Origin: Lantana camara
Lineage: Eukaryota; Streptophyta; Magnoliopsida; Lamiales; Verbenaceae
Assembly (NCBI GenBank): GCA_037501455.1
Contig: CM074858.1
Span: 48,109,001 to 48,173,000, forward strand
DNA length: 64,000 nt
Direction: 5' to 3'
The first letter of the stretch is position 1, and each line of letters starts with the position of its first letter. The position numbers were made by a program, and so were the translations under genes. The notes beneath the pieces are model-generated. The model saw nothing but the letters and a program-made list of their open reading frames with translations. It made no database searches and was not told the origin of the DNA. Positions 35,303 through 48,667 of this stretch are shown one piece after another.

Positions 35303-37162
35303 TTAAAAATCAATAGAGTTTGGAAAACTATAGATATATAGATACATTTTGGCTTAAAAAGTCACATAGGGTTATATGGGTTCTATATATCTAGAAATTA
35401 AACCTCACCTGACGAACGACGGAACAAAACAAGGATACAAGAAAGCGTGTACTCGATCAATGATCTCCGTCCTGGAGAAAAACTGGACAAGAAAGGAAAT
35501 AGTGGAAACTAGTGAGACGAGACTCAATATGAGACCAAGTATGACGCACGGCCATGCTCTTGTAAATAAATAAAACAAACAATCAATTGACACTTAGCAT
35601 ATATGAACACCAATTAACACCTAAGAGGTGAAATTAATATCAAGGAATCATGTATTCATATCATTCAATTATTTCAAGTTCAATTCATATAAGTCATGGA
35701 ATCACTCAATCACGTTTGAGCAATTAAGTACCAAGAAGTGTCAAGTAGGAGCATAATTATCAAGTAATCAAGTATATATATCATATAAATCACATATGGG
35801 AGCCGAGAGAGTGAAAGGAATGCAATAAGAAAGGTTTTGGTGAAGTTTGGTAAAAACGGACAATTTAAGAAAACGTACATGCTGAGGGAAAACTGGAATA
35901 TCTTGAGATATAGAAGTTGGAATTGAGTTTTTCTTATTGGGTATGAAACTAGAAACAAATACCTTTCCGAGGATATATGGCTCGTTTTCTAGTTCAAAGC
36001 GAGGAGAAAATGGCGCAAGCTTGAAGTTGGATGAGTGCAGTTTGTCGGGAAAATAGCGACACCTAAAAGAATGGATTATATCTCATAAACTAGAAAAGAT
36101 ATTAAGATGATTCCAATTAGACGTTTTTTTAGACTTCAAGAGGTTTCCAACGGTTCAAAAATCAGGTCATTTGGAGTTCGGATGAGGGAGTAACCGGCCG
36201 GGTAAAATTCAAGGGAAAAGGTCCCCGACCAGGTAGAGCTGTCCAGAAACTTTTCGGCACCCGGGTACTTTTTATGCACAAAAAGTACCCGCCCGGGTAC
36301 CCTTACAGGGCTGGAAAAAGGGGCAAAATAGGGTTTGCTTCGGAGGAGGAAGAAAAGGGATCAAAATCCAAAGCAAACTCAACCCAAATGCTCCAAAACA
36401 ATCATATAACATGTATATAACTTAAATACAACATTTAAGTAACATTTAATCCAAGGTAACATACTTAGATCATCAAGAATTCATCATTCAAAACCCATAA
36501 GATTTCATATATTCCAAATTCAACATAACTTCATGTTTCATGCAAGAAATGAAGAAACAAGGACCTAAACATGCTTCTAATCTCATATATTCAAGGAATC
36601 CCACCAAGATCATCAACCCTACCCAAGCATGGATCAAGAAATTCATATACTTTCATACTATACCTTGAAATGGAAAATATAATGGATGATATGAAGGGAT
36701 GATGATGATGATGCCTCAAACTCATGCAATTCCTCCTTGAAATTAACTTGGAATGATGAAATCTCCTCCTTCTCTTTCATGGTGTAAAAATCGGTATTTA
36801 GTGTGTGAGTGTGTGTGGGAAATTTGATGAAATGAAATAAAATGGAATGAGAGAGAGATGAATGAGATATTTATCAAAGTCTTCCAACTATATACATGAC
36901 TCAACACATTTTGCATTTAAGTCCTTGGAATATTTGAGTGCATGCAATCAAGTTTCATTCCATAGCATATAATTAATTAAGTCCAAAGAATTTATGCAAT
37001 TAAGTTCACCAATTTTCAAGAAGTGATCAAATAAGATCATATATGAACAATTAGTCACATTATCAATTAATTCATATAAATGCATGAGAATATATTACAT
37101 ATAATGTTATGAACTATTAATATAATGAAGCATAACACATGAGTGAAAATCGGGGCGTTACA
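35303..37162 (-). mobile_element. LTR fragment B2 (minus strand), left end missing
   Basis: On the minus strand it starts TGTAACGCCCCGATTTTCAC at 37162 and follows the B1 and LB LTRs as far as the exon after the intron (AGGTGAGGTTTAATTTCTAG). It stops near 35303, so about the last 1 kb of the LTR is gone. An intron-like segment runs 36663 to 35483: donor TTTCAAG|GTATAG, acceptor TTTCTTGTCCAG|TTTTTCTCC. The sequence after the acceptor is the one that directly follows the exon in LB. Palindromes lie at 36193-36300. Confidence 0.85.
36193..36300. repeat. Palindromes in B2 (GTACCCG-CC-CGGGTAC)
   Basis: GTACCCGCCCGGGTAC at 36285-36300 (perfect 7-bp arms around CC), ACCGGCCGGGT at 36193-36203, and CCCGGGTACTTTTT at 36260-36273, which can pair with AAAAAGTACCC beside the first. 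Confidence 0.8.
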
Positions 37163-37676
37163 CAGGTTGCGTTGGAGTCAAGCTAGGCGGGGTCTTTCTT
37201 GAGAGTCTTGTCTTTGAGTCTAGTTTTTACTCGTTTTGCTTGTAGCATACTCTATGACTTATGTTTATGCTTTCGGGTTTATTTATGGATTAATATGTAT
37301 GGAGATGTTGATGTTACCATATTAGATGGGCCGTGGCGGTCTCTAGGATGATTTACATTTTCGTATTTTGGGCAATATGTGCTGGACCGTGTTGGTCGCT
37401 TAATTAATAGATTAATCTTTACTATATTGTGTTATTTGAGTTAGGAAGGACTAGTGCATATATTGAAACTGAACTCTTATGCATGTGTTATGTTTTAAGC
37501 TTCCGCATATTTGTGTTGGTTTTAATTTGCTTAGGTCGAGAGTCTAGTACCGCCTAGCTAGGATGTTCGTTTGTCACCGCTTGCTTCGAGCTTGGCGGGT
37601 ATATGGATAACAATACTATATACAAGCTAGGTCCGTAGCGTGGGATAGGCATGGATGCCCTCGTCGGGGCGTTACA
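37163..37676 (+). repeat. Element D 3' LTR remnant (514 bp)
   Basis: Nearly identical to the end of the D 5' LTR from about 34131 to 34633. It is followed by the CTTCC duplication. Confidence 0.92.
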
Positions 37677-37681
37677 CTTCC

Positions 37682-38375
37682 CGTTCGCTCTTTAGATACT
37701 CGGTTGATTTATTATGAATTATTTCGTGTTTCTTGATTTATTGGAATTTATCGTTTAAATGTCGTTTTTAATTACTTTTCGCACCGATATGACTTCGTTG
37801 AGGTAGAATATGATTGTGTACATGTTGATGGATATATTTGATAATTGACATGAATCCGATTGCCCTCTTTGAAAGGTTATTGTGCTAGTTTTGTGCCTAA
37901 CGTAAACGAATTGATAACTTTAGTATAAGAATTCTTCATAAACTGGATTTGTTTGCAAATAGACTCTATTTTCATGATGGTTGATGCTTGAAATAATGGT
38001 TTTGCTTGTAAATTGGTAGTTCCTATTTGTATAAAGTGTATAAATGCTCAAACGAACAAATTATACCTTGATATGATAGTTCTTAGAATCTTCGTATGAA
38101 TGCAACCTTATAATTCTTTATTTATGCATTTTATGGATACTCTAATTTCCTAAAGTGATCTTGTATCTTTGAATATAGTTTTTCATGATGGTTGCTTGAA
38201 CTTTAATGGATTAAATTTAGAATTTTATGCAAATTGGGATTCGCTGTATGCTTCCTTGACTAAATTGCATCTTTTAAGGAATAATTGTAAATTGTAACCT
38301 GTTTTCCTAGGATAATTAGATAAGTGCATGATCTATTTGGCCTTCCAATGTGTGAATGTCATATGAAATGTGGTA
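37682..38375 (+). repeat. Element C 5' LTR, piece 2
   Basis: Joins piece 1 at the D target site. Matches 50395-50815 up to GAATGCAAC and continues beyond the point where the 3' LTR is cut. Ends at the TGGTA target site of E1. It lies inside the predicted C intron. Confidence 0.9.
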
Positions 38376-40241
38376 TGTAGCACCCCGCACGTGAGGCACC
38401 ACATCCCCCGCACTATGGCTCAACACGAGTAACGAAATAGTAAATCGCACCCGTATCAAACCATAGCGAACGGGAGACAAACATAAAACCCTCCTAAGCT
38501 AGGCGGAACTTAGACCCTGCAACAACCAATCAACAAAATAAAATGCCTCGGAAACTAAAACTCAAACATCCAAACCATAAGCAGACTTGGGCTCTTCAGG
38601 CCTCTTTTAAACTCATAATCAAAGCCCAACAAAAGCATTTCAATAGCAATTATACAAGAATTAATTCCATGATCTTACAAGGTTGAATCATACACAATTT
38701 AAATACATAAGGTGAATGCAGAGACGCTTCTAACTTAACTTGACCGACTCAAACTCAACAAAACTCCGCCTAGCTCGAACTTCAAAGCCAAACCTGCACG
38801 CTAAAGTGTTGGGGAGGGAGAGGGTCAGTCTCTAGAAGACTGAGTGAGCAGGAGCGATACATATATATGTAAAACATGCACATGCAAGTCATAAATCCCG
38901 AGCAAGGTTTTATTTAGAATTAGTTCCCAAAAAGGGCAAGAGAATGACCAAGCAATACTCGGATTTTACGACTAATCATATTAATTCATTACGTTCATAA
39001 GTCATACATAAACATAAGGCTCGGCGAGTGAGCGTGCATCATCTCCAACCAAACTCCGACCGTGTACGACAAATATCAATAATATTTGAAGTAGGTGATC
39101 ATGCAATACATCAGAATACGCACAAATCATATATCATATCCTAAACATACTCGTTTGGGCAATCCGTGTCCCGGCCTTCCCGCACGGTGCCTATCAATCA
39201 TAAACATAATCATAGTCATAATCATAAAATAAGTTCCAACCTTCTTCCTCCGGGTGGTGGATGGGTTTGCAAGGCCCGACCACCCAATCATATCAATGCG
39301 GCTATGAGGTTCATGAGGCCTCAAAGCCCGGTTAGCGTTTCCCCGTCAAAAACTCCTTGACGAAGTCCGTTTCGCCGTAATTGGTTGGAACTAGTATATG
39401 AGATCCCCGTCAGCCCTTGCTTCCTCGGTTAGCCACATATACTAAGTCCCGAGGCCCGTACAATCATAAATCATAAATGTGTCTCGCCAAACATATCAAT
39501 TCATAAGAAACATAACATAATTCATAAATCATTTGAAAAGGGTTTACTCGATCAATATTTACTCGATACTTATCATTTGAAAACCAAATATAACTATATT
39601 AGGTTTTTGGCCAAAGCTTGTCACATACGGTTGTAGGGTTTAATACGTAACTAAAACGAAAACACCCTTACCTGAACCGTGACGATACAAGGAACGAGTA
39701 CCAAGTGCCTGAACGATCAAGATCTCTCCACCCTGGAGATAAACTGTACAAAAGACAACATGACGTGTTCGTGAGACCCGAGACTCCAATGAACCATATA
39801 AGACGCACGACATGCAATGGACATGATATGAATGCGTAAAAGATGGTATTATATCATAAAATGTTCATGTGCACTATTAAAGAATTTAAAACATATAATC
39901 AAATCATTCGTTCATATATTTCATTTAAATTCATAAATTCATAAATTCATATTTCATATCAATTTAATCTAAGAATTCAAATATAAGCATAGCACGTACT
40001 ATTTCACATTTAAAATTAGAAATAGAATAAATAAAACGTTCAATCAATAATCGGTAAATTAAATACGTGAAATAGTGATTAATTAATCTAAGAATTCATT
40101 CAATAATCATGACACGTAGTATATCGCATTTATAATTAGAGAATAGGCAATTAATCACTTTCAATTGAAGATCGAAATTAAATAAAACATGAAACAATAA
40201 CAACTAAATTCTATAAAAATAATCATTTAATACTTAAATTA

Positions 40242-43200
40242 TGTAACACCCCAAACGGTGGGGCATCACACCCCCGCACTATGACCCGACACGTGTACGA
40301 AATGAAGAGTCCGCACACGCACCAAGTCACAGCGAACGGGTGACTGACGAAAAACACACCCACTAGCTAGGCGGTATCTAACCCTGTACGTAAGAAAGAA
40401 TGCAAAACATAACAGCGGAAGTAGTACAAAATGCCAACTTTCAAAAACTTTCACCTTAAACATACAGTACCATACAAACATCAAAATCAACTAAACGGGT
40501 TCGACTATCCAGCAAACCTGTCCTAACCTGTCCCGACCAATCATATATCCACAACGGGTTCAATTAATCCGAGCACCTGTCCTAACCTGTCCCGAATTCC
40601 ATATATTCAAATCATAAATGCAAACCTGCACAAATATAACTTATATAATATTTACAAATCATAAACCAGAGCCAGAACTTAATAAACTTAAACAGACGGA
40701 CACAGACTCGACAGACCCGACATACAGCCGCCTAGCACGAACTCCAACGACCTCCAAAGCAAAGCCTGCGAACTAAAACATAAAAGGGGAGGGGTCAGTC
40801 CAAAGACTGAGCGAGGGGTTAACACATGCACGCTATACATATATATAGAGCACAGCACAAAGTAGAAGCAATATTCGTGAACCCGGGGTTAGTTTTTGCA
40901 CGCCAAAATATTTTCCCGTGATAGTATACTTATAGGGGCTTAAAACCAAATAAACAAATCTTAACTCAAACGTTCTTAAAACATAAGTTCAGATTCATGC
41001 AGACTTAACACACATATCAGAGCATATCTTATTAACTTAAAAGTATATCAATTTTTATCTTAATTTAACAATCTACCCCCGTTTCACGAACTTATGACAG
41101 ACGGACAGGCAAAACACACTTACTCATATCAGAACAAAACTCATAAAACAATCCCACCTGCACACCATTGGGGAAGAGAGGTGCCCCTCTCAACCCACCA
41201 CAGAACGAAACATGTGAACCGGAGGATCCCGCCCGGTTCCTTCGACGGCCATGACAAAATGCGCTCCGTCGGCATAGCAGAACTACATCTCCCGTTGGTG
41301 GAGAAGTGCACAGGGGTCGTAACCGGCGACCCCGATGGTCGTCCCGGGTCTCTCTTACCCACAATCTCCGGGGCCCATCACACAGATAAACAGACATATA
41401 TCGGAAACTTAACTTGCCACACGCAGACAGACAGACATATCTCATGCATATCGTGCTTATCATATCACACGTACATATCACACACTGACCTCGGAATCAT
41501 AACAGAACTGAAACAAAGCATACATAGGCTCATACATAGCGTTTCGTATTTTCAAATCAAATCATATGACAAAACCAACAAAATACGTACTTCGCACATA
41601 TCTACATATACATAAGGCTTATAAACCGCATGCATTCGAAAACGGGCACTTTGCAATAGGGTATAACTATATCCTAACCTCACCTGGTACCAAACACAGC
41701 CGAACACAAAGCAGATGGTCCACCCCGGAACCTGCACGACTCACTTGTCACCACCCCGGGTGCACCTGAACCAACTGAACACACAAACACAACACAGGGC
41801 TCAGACTCAACTAAGACAACCACACAGAGACGCACGGCAATGCTCACGAATACAAATGATGCAACATATAATCCATAACTATTCAATCAAGTCATTCAGA
41901 GCATATTATAATTCATATTCCATATCAAAAGATGCATAACTTATGAAATTCATAACATTAATTACATAAAATAAAGTAGGACATTAAGAATTCAAATCAT
42001 ATCATGCACCAAGTTTCACAAAATTAAACGTGAGTTACATAACAATTTATATACAAATTACACATTGGCAGATTTCACGATATTCTAACAAATAGCATGC
42101 TTGATCGATTCATTCAAAATTACATGCAACATATCATTTCATAATTTATTTCTCAAGTTTCATATAATCACATTATCAATATAAATTTCAAATATTACAC
42201 GAACACCCCTTAAATAAAATATTCTCAATCAAGTAGGCATAAAACGAGATAATTAAATTCAATAAATTAGAAGTCGAGCTTCTCATGCATTATAACATAT
42301 TCTCATATATCATACAATTCATAAGTTTACACATTCATAATTCATTACATATTTTCAAATACCAAGCAATGCATATTCATCAATTTATTGAACATACAAG
42401 TACGAATTGCATTTTAAACAATTAACAACTAATACAATTTTGGCATAACGGGGTTCAATTTACAAATTACAAAGTCCATACTTGTCATATTTCATATCAT
42501 ACATGATTTCATACACATAGGAGTACATTTCGATAAACAATTCAAGCATAAGACAATTAATTTGCATTAAAACAATTAATTCAAATATGTTCCAAATACA
42601 CAAATAAATTCGTAGAAAACAAACCAAGTGTCCTATTGACGAACGGAAAGTGGTGTTAGACTCACCACAACGAGGCGGACATTCTGTCCGAAGCCCGCCG
42701 GTTCGCCGCCACTGTAGCCGCCGGAACAGTGGCCGGCCGCGTTTCGGCCGCCTCCGGAACGTGTCGGAAAAATGCCGAAAAATCACCCGTGCAAGGATTC
42801 GTCGTGCTCAATCCAATTCCTCGATTAATTTCTGCAAATTCCAAACCAATTGTCTCCAATTTCAAATCCAAGAATACGAAAACCCTAGAATCTTCAAACT
42901 TCAATTACTTTCAAACCGGTGAACCAAAATCAGATCCGAAAGAGGCATCGGCTTACCCGTGACGAGCTTTACGAAAGCCCTAGGCTTTCTTGCCGAAAAA
43001 ATCCTCGGAGGTGATGCCACCGGTGCGCCGCCATTGTAGCTACCGTGAACCGCCACCAAACGGCAAAATCTGGAGTCGAGCAAATGGGGTTTTTTAGTTC
43101 TCGTCATTCCGAACAACTTTCGTGAAGGGCCCGAGGCCAAAAGATGACCGGAAAAGGGCCCCGTTGAGCTCCGAAGTTTCTTCCGCCGTACACCACCCCG

Positions 43201-44038
43201 GAACCACCACCTACGGCCAGAATTGGGTGAAAACGATGCCGGAAATGGACTCAGGGGGCCGAAAAACCTTGGAAAACACTAACCTTGGTCGGAAAAGGTC
43301 GCCAGAGTGCCGCTGTGACACTGTTCACGCGCGGCGCGCGCCGCCGTCTGGTGGCCATAGGCCGCGCCGTCAATGTCCTTCACTGCACCGGAGGCCCTTC
43401 TTGCCGTCTGTAGGGGGCGTGTCGCCGGAGAGTGGCCGGAAGCCGCCGCGAAAGGGCGGCGAAGTGGCAGCTCCGCCACCTCCTCCAGCCGCTTCTGAAA
43501 ATCCACCATATCTCCGCCACCGCTCGTCGGTTGGTCGAGTTCTTGGTACGGTTGTGACCGCGCCATCGAGATAATTGAAAAGCACTATTGGTTCGTCGAA
43601 TTCCGTCGAGAAACGAGCAAGTTAGTGTAGTGTGTGAAAACACACCTCCCACTGTGTGAACAGTAACGGGTCGCGGGAGAGAAGAGAGCTGAGTCTGGAG
43701 CAGGAGTTATGGCACGCAAAACGAGGATCCAGGGTATTTATCTCGGGTCCTCACGCGCAAAACGATCGGTAGAAGGAGTAAACGACGTCAGAATAGGGCA
43801 AACTTAGAGTCTACGGACTCGTTTCGATGCCCTGAATGCGTTAAAGGGGTGAACGAGGTTAAAATATCGACCGAACGAGAAGTGACCGAACAACCCCTAA
43901 AAAGAGAAAATTGCAAACAAGCCCCTAAACTCATAAAGAGTTCAAAATAGGGCCGTGCAAAGCACAAAATCACATAATTACACACATAAAAGGTTGAAAC
44001 ATGGCGTACCTTATTTATAGGGCGAGCGGGATGTTACA
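40242..44038 (-). mobile_element. Solo LTR F (3797 bp) nested in E1, no matching TSD
   Basis: On the minus strand it starts TGTAACATCCCGCTCG at 44038 and ends GGGGTGTTACA at 40242. Flanks are AATTA and TATAC, which do not match. It has a GC-rich block (about 42640-43560) and the donor GTCACGG|GTAAGCC at 42956, as in C, and an acceptor TTTGTGTGTTCAG ending at 41775 (1182 bp between them). Long frames such as 41094-41615 and 43122-43574 are by-products of GC-rich or repeat sequence. The conserved hairpin lies at 40796-40812. Confidence 0.85.
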
Positions 44039-44115
44039 TATACGTAGGTCACCATGCATGCATATATATATTTATAATATTAACATATACATTAATATAT
44101 TACCTTCTCATGCAC

Positions 44116-44119
<4 letters not shown>

Positions 44120-44161
<42 letters not shown>
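44120..44161. repeat. (AT)n microsatellite
   Basis: About 21 uninterrupted TA units inside E1. A similar run is at 45797-45826. Confidence 0.95.
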
Positions 44162-44162
<1 letters not shown>

Positions 44163-44507
44163 TCACGCACGAAACATGCATGCACAGCATACACCCAAAC
44201 TTCAACCATGCAAAATACTTAGTGATTAACTTTTCTTTCATGCACACACATTTGTAATCATGGAAGAACAGCTGCAACAGATTCACTTTAACAACACAAC
44301 ACACACACAGTCAACCAAGAGAAAAATAGCAACGCAGCAGCAGTTTTACAGGTTTGCAAAATAAACACACACACATACTGAACCAAGGAAGAACAGCAGC
44401 AACAAACTGGGCAATAGGCACACTCACACAGCAGTAAGAAAGGAAAGAAATGAAGGAAAAGAAGAGAACAGAAGCAGCAGCAACCACGTTCTGCAGGAAA
44501 CTCAAAG

Positions 44508-44623
44508 GGTGACACCCCCGTGTCACCAAAATAGAGCACGGGGTGTCTCGGTACAACGAGAATTGGACAAGCAGCACCCCCGTTCCACTCTAGAAAGGCC
44601 AAGACGACACACCCGTGTCTCAC
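44508..44623. repeat. Palindromes in E1 (GGTGACAC-CCCC-GTGTCACC)
   Basis: GGTGACACCCCCGTGTCACC at 44508-44527, a related GAGCACGGGGTGTCTCGG near 44534-44551, GCACCCCCGTTCC near 44574, and GACACACCCGTGTCTC near 44605-44621. The same motif set is found in E3 at 63734-63858. Confidence 0.85.
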
Positions 44624-45796
44624 AGCAGCAACAGAACAGAAGCTACGCAGGAATGAACGAAACAGGGTAGGAGAAAGGAAGGCACAATTCAAGCCGAAAC
44701 TCACTCACAACTAACAACCAAGGTAAGCTAACATATAAGGGACACAAGAGGAATAATGATCAACAACCAAGCCTGAAAATAACCTCAACATACGCAGCAA
44801 AACTGGGAAGAATGACAGCAGCTCTTACGCAGAGAAACAGGGGAAAAGCTGGAGAAGGAACAGAGCAACCCCAAGATGATCAACCAACTCTTAACCATCA
44901 TTCAATACCAGCATACTCAGTCATAAATGAGGGAAAAGGATCATATATATATCATCAAAGCAAGTCATAGCTCAAGGGAAGTCAAGAATTCATCAAAATA
45001 CATTAAAACCTAACTATTCATCCTCAAGCTTCAAAACCTCATGAAATCTGAGTCAAAAATAGAGATGAAAAGATGAAAATACCCAGAGATACGTGTACAA
45101 CATAATCCTAACTCACCTTGTTGATTGGATGAAAGATAATTGAGATTTGAGCTCTAAAATCCCAAGGATTGGCACAGTTGCGGGAAAACTGGACTGCAGA
45201 AGCTTTGGGGGAGTTTCCTGGTTTGTGTGAGGGTTAGATCAAGATGGGGCAGGTAAGGGCTGATAGAGGATTGAACTAGGGTTCAATGGAATCAAACCAT
45301 AGTTAATTTGGTTAAAGTTTGGGTAAGATGTGGCCATTTTGTGCAACAAGGTCAGTTTGGTCGCCGTTTCGTTTTTCGGTTGAATTTCGGAGGTTCAAAT
45401 GACGTTAGAAAACTATAAGGCTAAGTTTACTAAACTCGAATTTTTGTTACGAGTTCAGCGGAGTTGACGGAACTCGAATCCGAGTTCCCGAGCTCAAGAT
45501 ATTAAATTCGGAACCAAGGGTACGCTAAGTGCTCTTTAGCCCCCGATTTGGTTCCACGAAACAAATTAAATTCGTTAACATAGCAAATGAATTCGAAAAC
45601 ATAAACCGAGCATATAGGCATGTTCATAACACATATATTTATGACATACTACAATTTCACGGTAATTCGATATCACATCATATAATAACGACGCACCAAG
45701 TAAGCAACCATGTACATTTTCATTAAGGTTCATGCATAAATAAAATTTAGACCAAATAAATAAACTCTAATATTAAATAAAATTTGAAGTCAAACG

Positions 45797-45828
<32 letters not shown>

Positions 45829-46110
45829 AATAATTTAATTAATATGGTTAAACATGCTTAATTAATAACATAATTAACATTAATCATTAAATTAGTAATA
45901 ATTTAAGATAATTAATTAAAATAACGTAATATGTATAAATAATATTAATTTGAAATAAAATATAATAAAATAAAATAATAACGATTTATAATAAGATTAA
46001 ATATGAAACACGTAAAAACAATTAATCACATAATTAAATAATTAAATTGCACAATTTAGAAACAAATATGACATATTAATAAAATTGAAAAACCGGGGCG
46101 TTACATGGTA

Positions 46111-47793
46111 TATGAACATAAATTGTTTGGTTTGCGAATATGTATCTTATGCATTTCGTTCTGTACATTAATAAGCATTGCCGTGAGTCTTTGTGGTTCA
46201 TTCTTGAGTCTGAGTCCTTTGTTTTGTGTCCAGTTTGATAAAGGTGCACCCGGGGTGGTGACAAGTAGGTCTTGTAGGTTCCGGGGTGAACCGTTTACTT
46301 TGTCTTCAGCTTCGTTTGGTACCATATGAGGTTTTCTTTGTTTTTAGTTATATCGACCTACAACCCTATCTGTGTTTTGAGCCCTATATGCGACTACGTA
46401 TATATATGTATTTAAATATGTGCTTGATACTTATTTTGTGGGATTTATCCCGTCTATTCTGAGGTTTTGAAAAAACGCTTTTATATGTACCTAAGCCCTA
46501 TTTTCATTTACTTTGCAAAGCTTCGATAAGTGTGTGTATGTGTGAAAGCAGGAAGTGCTTTGCGAGATAAGATAAGCCTTGTGATATGTGTGATCTTTGC
46601 ATTAAGTGTGTGGGCCCTGGAGAACTGGTATGTGATCTCGGGTCGGCCATGGGGTCGTCGGGCTCTCACATCAACACGACTCCACCAAACGGGAGACTTA
46701 GCTAAACCTCGAGAGATTGAGGGGAAAGCAGGTCCTCTTATGCAGACGGTGCGCTTCGTGGTCCATCGAAGGAGCGGGCGGGATCCCCCGACTCATGTTA
46801 TGTATATGTGTGGGGGTTGAGAGGGGCACATCTCTTCACCAAACGGTGTGGAGGTGGGGGTTGATTTATGCCTTTGTTTTGTTTTCCCTTTGTCTTTGCT
46901 TATGAAGTAACTGTGTTGGAACTCGAGCTCACTGGGTTGGTAAGCTTATGCTTTTGTTTATGGTTGTGAAACGGGGGTGGATTCCTAAACTCTAAAACTT
47001 GGTTGATTTTAGCCTTCGGCTTTAAAATTATCTCTTTATATTTCTATTACCACGGGTTAAAATGTTTTAGAATGCAAAAACCATGCCCGGTTCATGAACC
47101 CTTTTAACTTTGAATATGCTTTGCTCATATGTATATGTACGGGTGCGTGTGTTAGCCCCCTCACTAGTCGTTAGGACTGACCCCTCTTCGTTGTTTCTTT
47201 TTCCCCCTTCCTTTGTTTGAATTACAGCTTTGCTTTGGAGTTCGTTGGGGCTAGGCAGTTGAGTCGAGTCTTCCATTTATGTTTGATTTGAGTTCTGTCT
47301 TTGCATTTGTATATGTCTTGCATACATTTGAATGCGTTATACGTTGTAATTTGTATAAGTTCAATTTACTTATTATAATTATGTAATTCGGGACAGGTTA
47401 GGACAGGTGCTCGGATTAGATGAACCCAATGTGATTTTACGATTATTCGGGGACAGGTTTCTAGGGCCAGTTGAACCCGTTTTGTTGTGTAATTGTTAGG
47501 GACAGGATAGGACTGGTTTGCCGGATTAGTCGAACCCGTGTAGCTGATTTTGATGTCTGTATTGTACTGTATGTTTAATGTATGAATGTTTTTGAAAGTT
47601 GGTGTTTTTATCTGGCTTTCGCTGTCATGTTTCGTATATTTTCTTTTATACAGGGTTAGGTACCCCTAGCTTAGCCTGGTATTTTGCTTTGTCTCCTGTT
47701 CGCTATGATTCGGTAAGTGTGCGGAGTCTTTGTTTCGTTACACGTGTCGGGTTATAGTGCGGGGATGTGGTGCTCACCGCTTGCGGTGCTACA
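46111..47793 (+). repeat. Element C 5' LTR, piece 3
   Basis: Resumes after the second TGGTA. The intron acceptor TTTGTTTTGTGTCCAG ends at 46233, which gives a net C intron of about 1.12 kb from 32264 without D and E1. The conserved hairpin is at 47165-47180. It ends GCGGTGCTACA. Confidence 0.88.
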
Positions 47794-47800
47794 TCTTAAG

Positions 47801-47812
47801 TGGTATCAGAGC
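47801..47812 (+). other. Primer-binding site, element C
   Basis: TGGTATCAGAGC, eight bases after the LTR end, as in A. Confidence 0.95.
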
Positions 47813-48292
47813 TACCAGGTGCTCTGGAGTCGTGTCATGTCAGTCTAGGTCCTACGGCATAGGAATATGTGCGCATTGCATCCGTTTAGCATGAAATTTT
47901 GCTTGCTCATTATGAATTATACTGAGTTATATGACTATGTGCGCGCTATGATTATGATTGTGTAACACTTTATTATGTGCTTTCGATTACATTTAATTGT
48001 TTCACTTACTCGACTTAAGTGCCGTATTTCATTGGCACATCTAACCCTCATGCACCAAGTTTAGTGTTTTAATTACAAGGTTGCAATACCAACAATTTAA
48101 CCAGCTTCCATGACATCATCGCAACTTTATGGTCAAGATTTCAAATACCACGGTGAACGGTACACAAAGCATTCATGGCACGAGCATACATGCATCCTTC
48201 ATTTGATTAATTCTTGTTATTATGTGATATAATTGTCAAGTGTGATATGCGATGATTGTTGTGATTTTTTATTCTTCTTTTGTGCTTGAGTG

Positions 48293-48667
48293 ATAGGGAG
48301 ATTTAATTCTCTCTATTTATGTGTTAGAGAGATGCTAGATTCTCTCTATTTTAAGTGATAGAAAGATGCTGAATTCTTTCTAAGTTCTATGCACGAGAGA
48401 TTTTGGATTCTCTTATACTTAGGTATTCGGGGGATGTTGGATTCCTTTGAATTTAGGTGTTTGAGAAATATCGAATTTTCTCAAACTAGAATGTCTGGGA
48501 GATATGGAATCTGTCGGGCTTAGGTTGAGATACGGGGTTCTCTTAACTCTTTGTTTGAGAGACAAGGTTCTCTCAATTACGTGCCTGAGAGACGGGATTC
48601 TCTCTTTTGTGTGTGCTTGAGGGACGGGGTTCTCTCACTTACGTGCTGAGAGATGGGATTCTTACTT
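48293..48667 (+). repeat. Tandem hairpin array, element C (about 12 units)
   Basis: Colinear with the array of A unit by unit. Many stems carry different bases from A but still pair, for example GGGGGA with TCCTTT where A has GGGAGA with TCTCTT. Confidence 0.8.

Larger units (their letters stand above)
32563..37676 (+). mobile_element. Element D: non-coding LTR element with internal deletion, TSD CTTCC
   Basis: The 5' LTR is 32563-34633 (starts TGTGACGCCCCG, ends GGGGCGTTACA). The PBS is at 34646-34658 and about 0.67 kb of interior remains (34634-35302). Then comes a minus-strand LTR fragment B2 (35303-37162), and finally only the last 514 bp of the 3' LTR (37163-37676). CTTCC at 32558-32562 and 37677-37681 shows that the outer ends belong to one insertion. 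Most of the interior and three quarters of the 3' LTR were lost. The LTR carries decayed Athila-type palindromes at about 33303-33420 and an acceptor-like TTTGTCTTGTTAG ending at 33799. Confidence 0.88.
38376..46105 (-). mobile_element. Solo LTR E1 (about 3.93 kb without F), TSD TGGTA
   Basis: On the minus strand it starts TGTAACGCCCCGG at 46105 and ends GGGGTGCTACA at 38376. TGGTA is duplicated at 38371-38375 and 46106-46110. It is split by solo LTR F, giving pieces 44039-46105 and 38376-40241. The donor CAACAAG|GTGAGT is at 45116 and the acceptor CTTTTGTACAG ends at 39744. Palindromes are at 44508-44623 and an (AT)n run at 45797-45826. Related to E2 and E3. Confidence 0.93.

Noticed and set aside
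41094..41615. 173-codon plus-strand frame
   Set aside because: It is antisense to solo LTR F, spans its repeat-like LTR sequence and has no recognisable motif.
43122..43574. 150-codon frame in GC-rich DNA
   Set aside because: High GC lowers stop-codon frequency; overlapping frames are open on both strands. It is part of the F LTR block.
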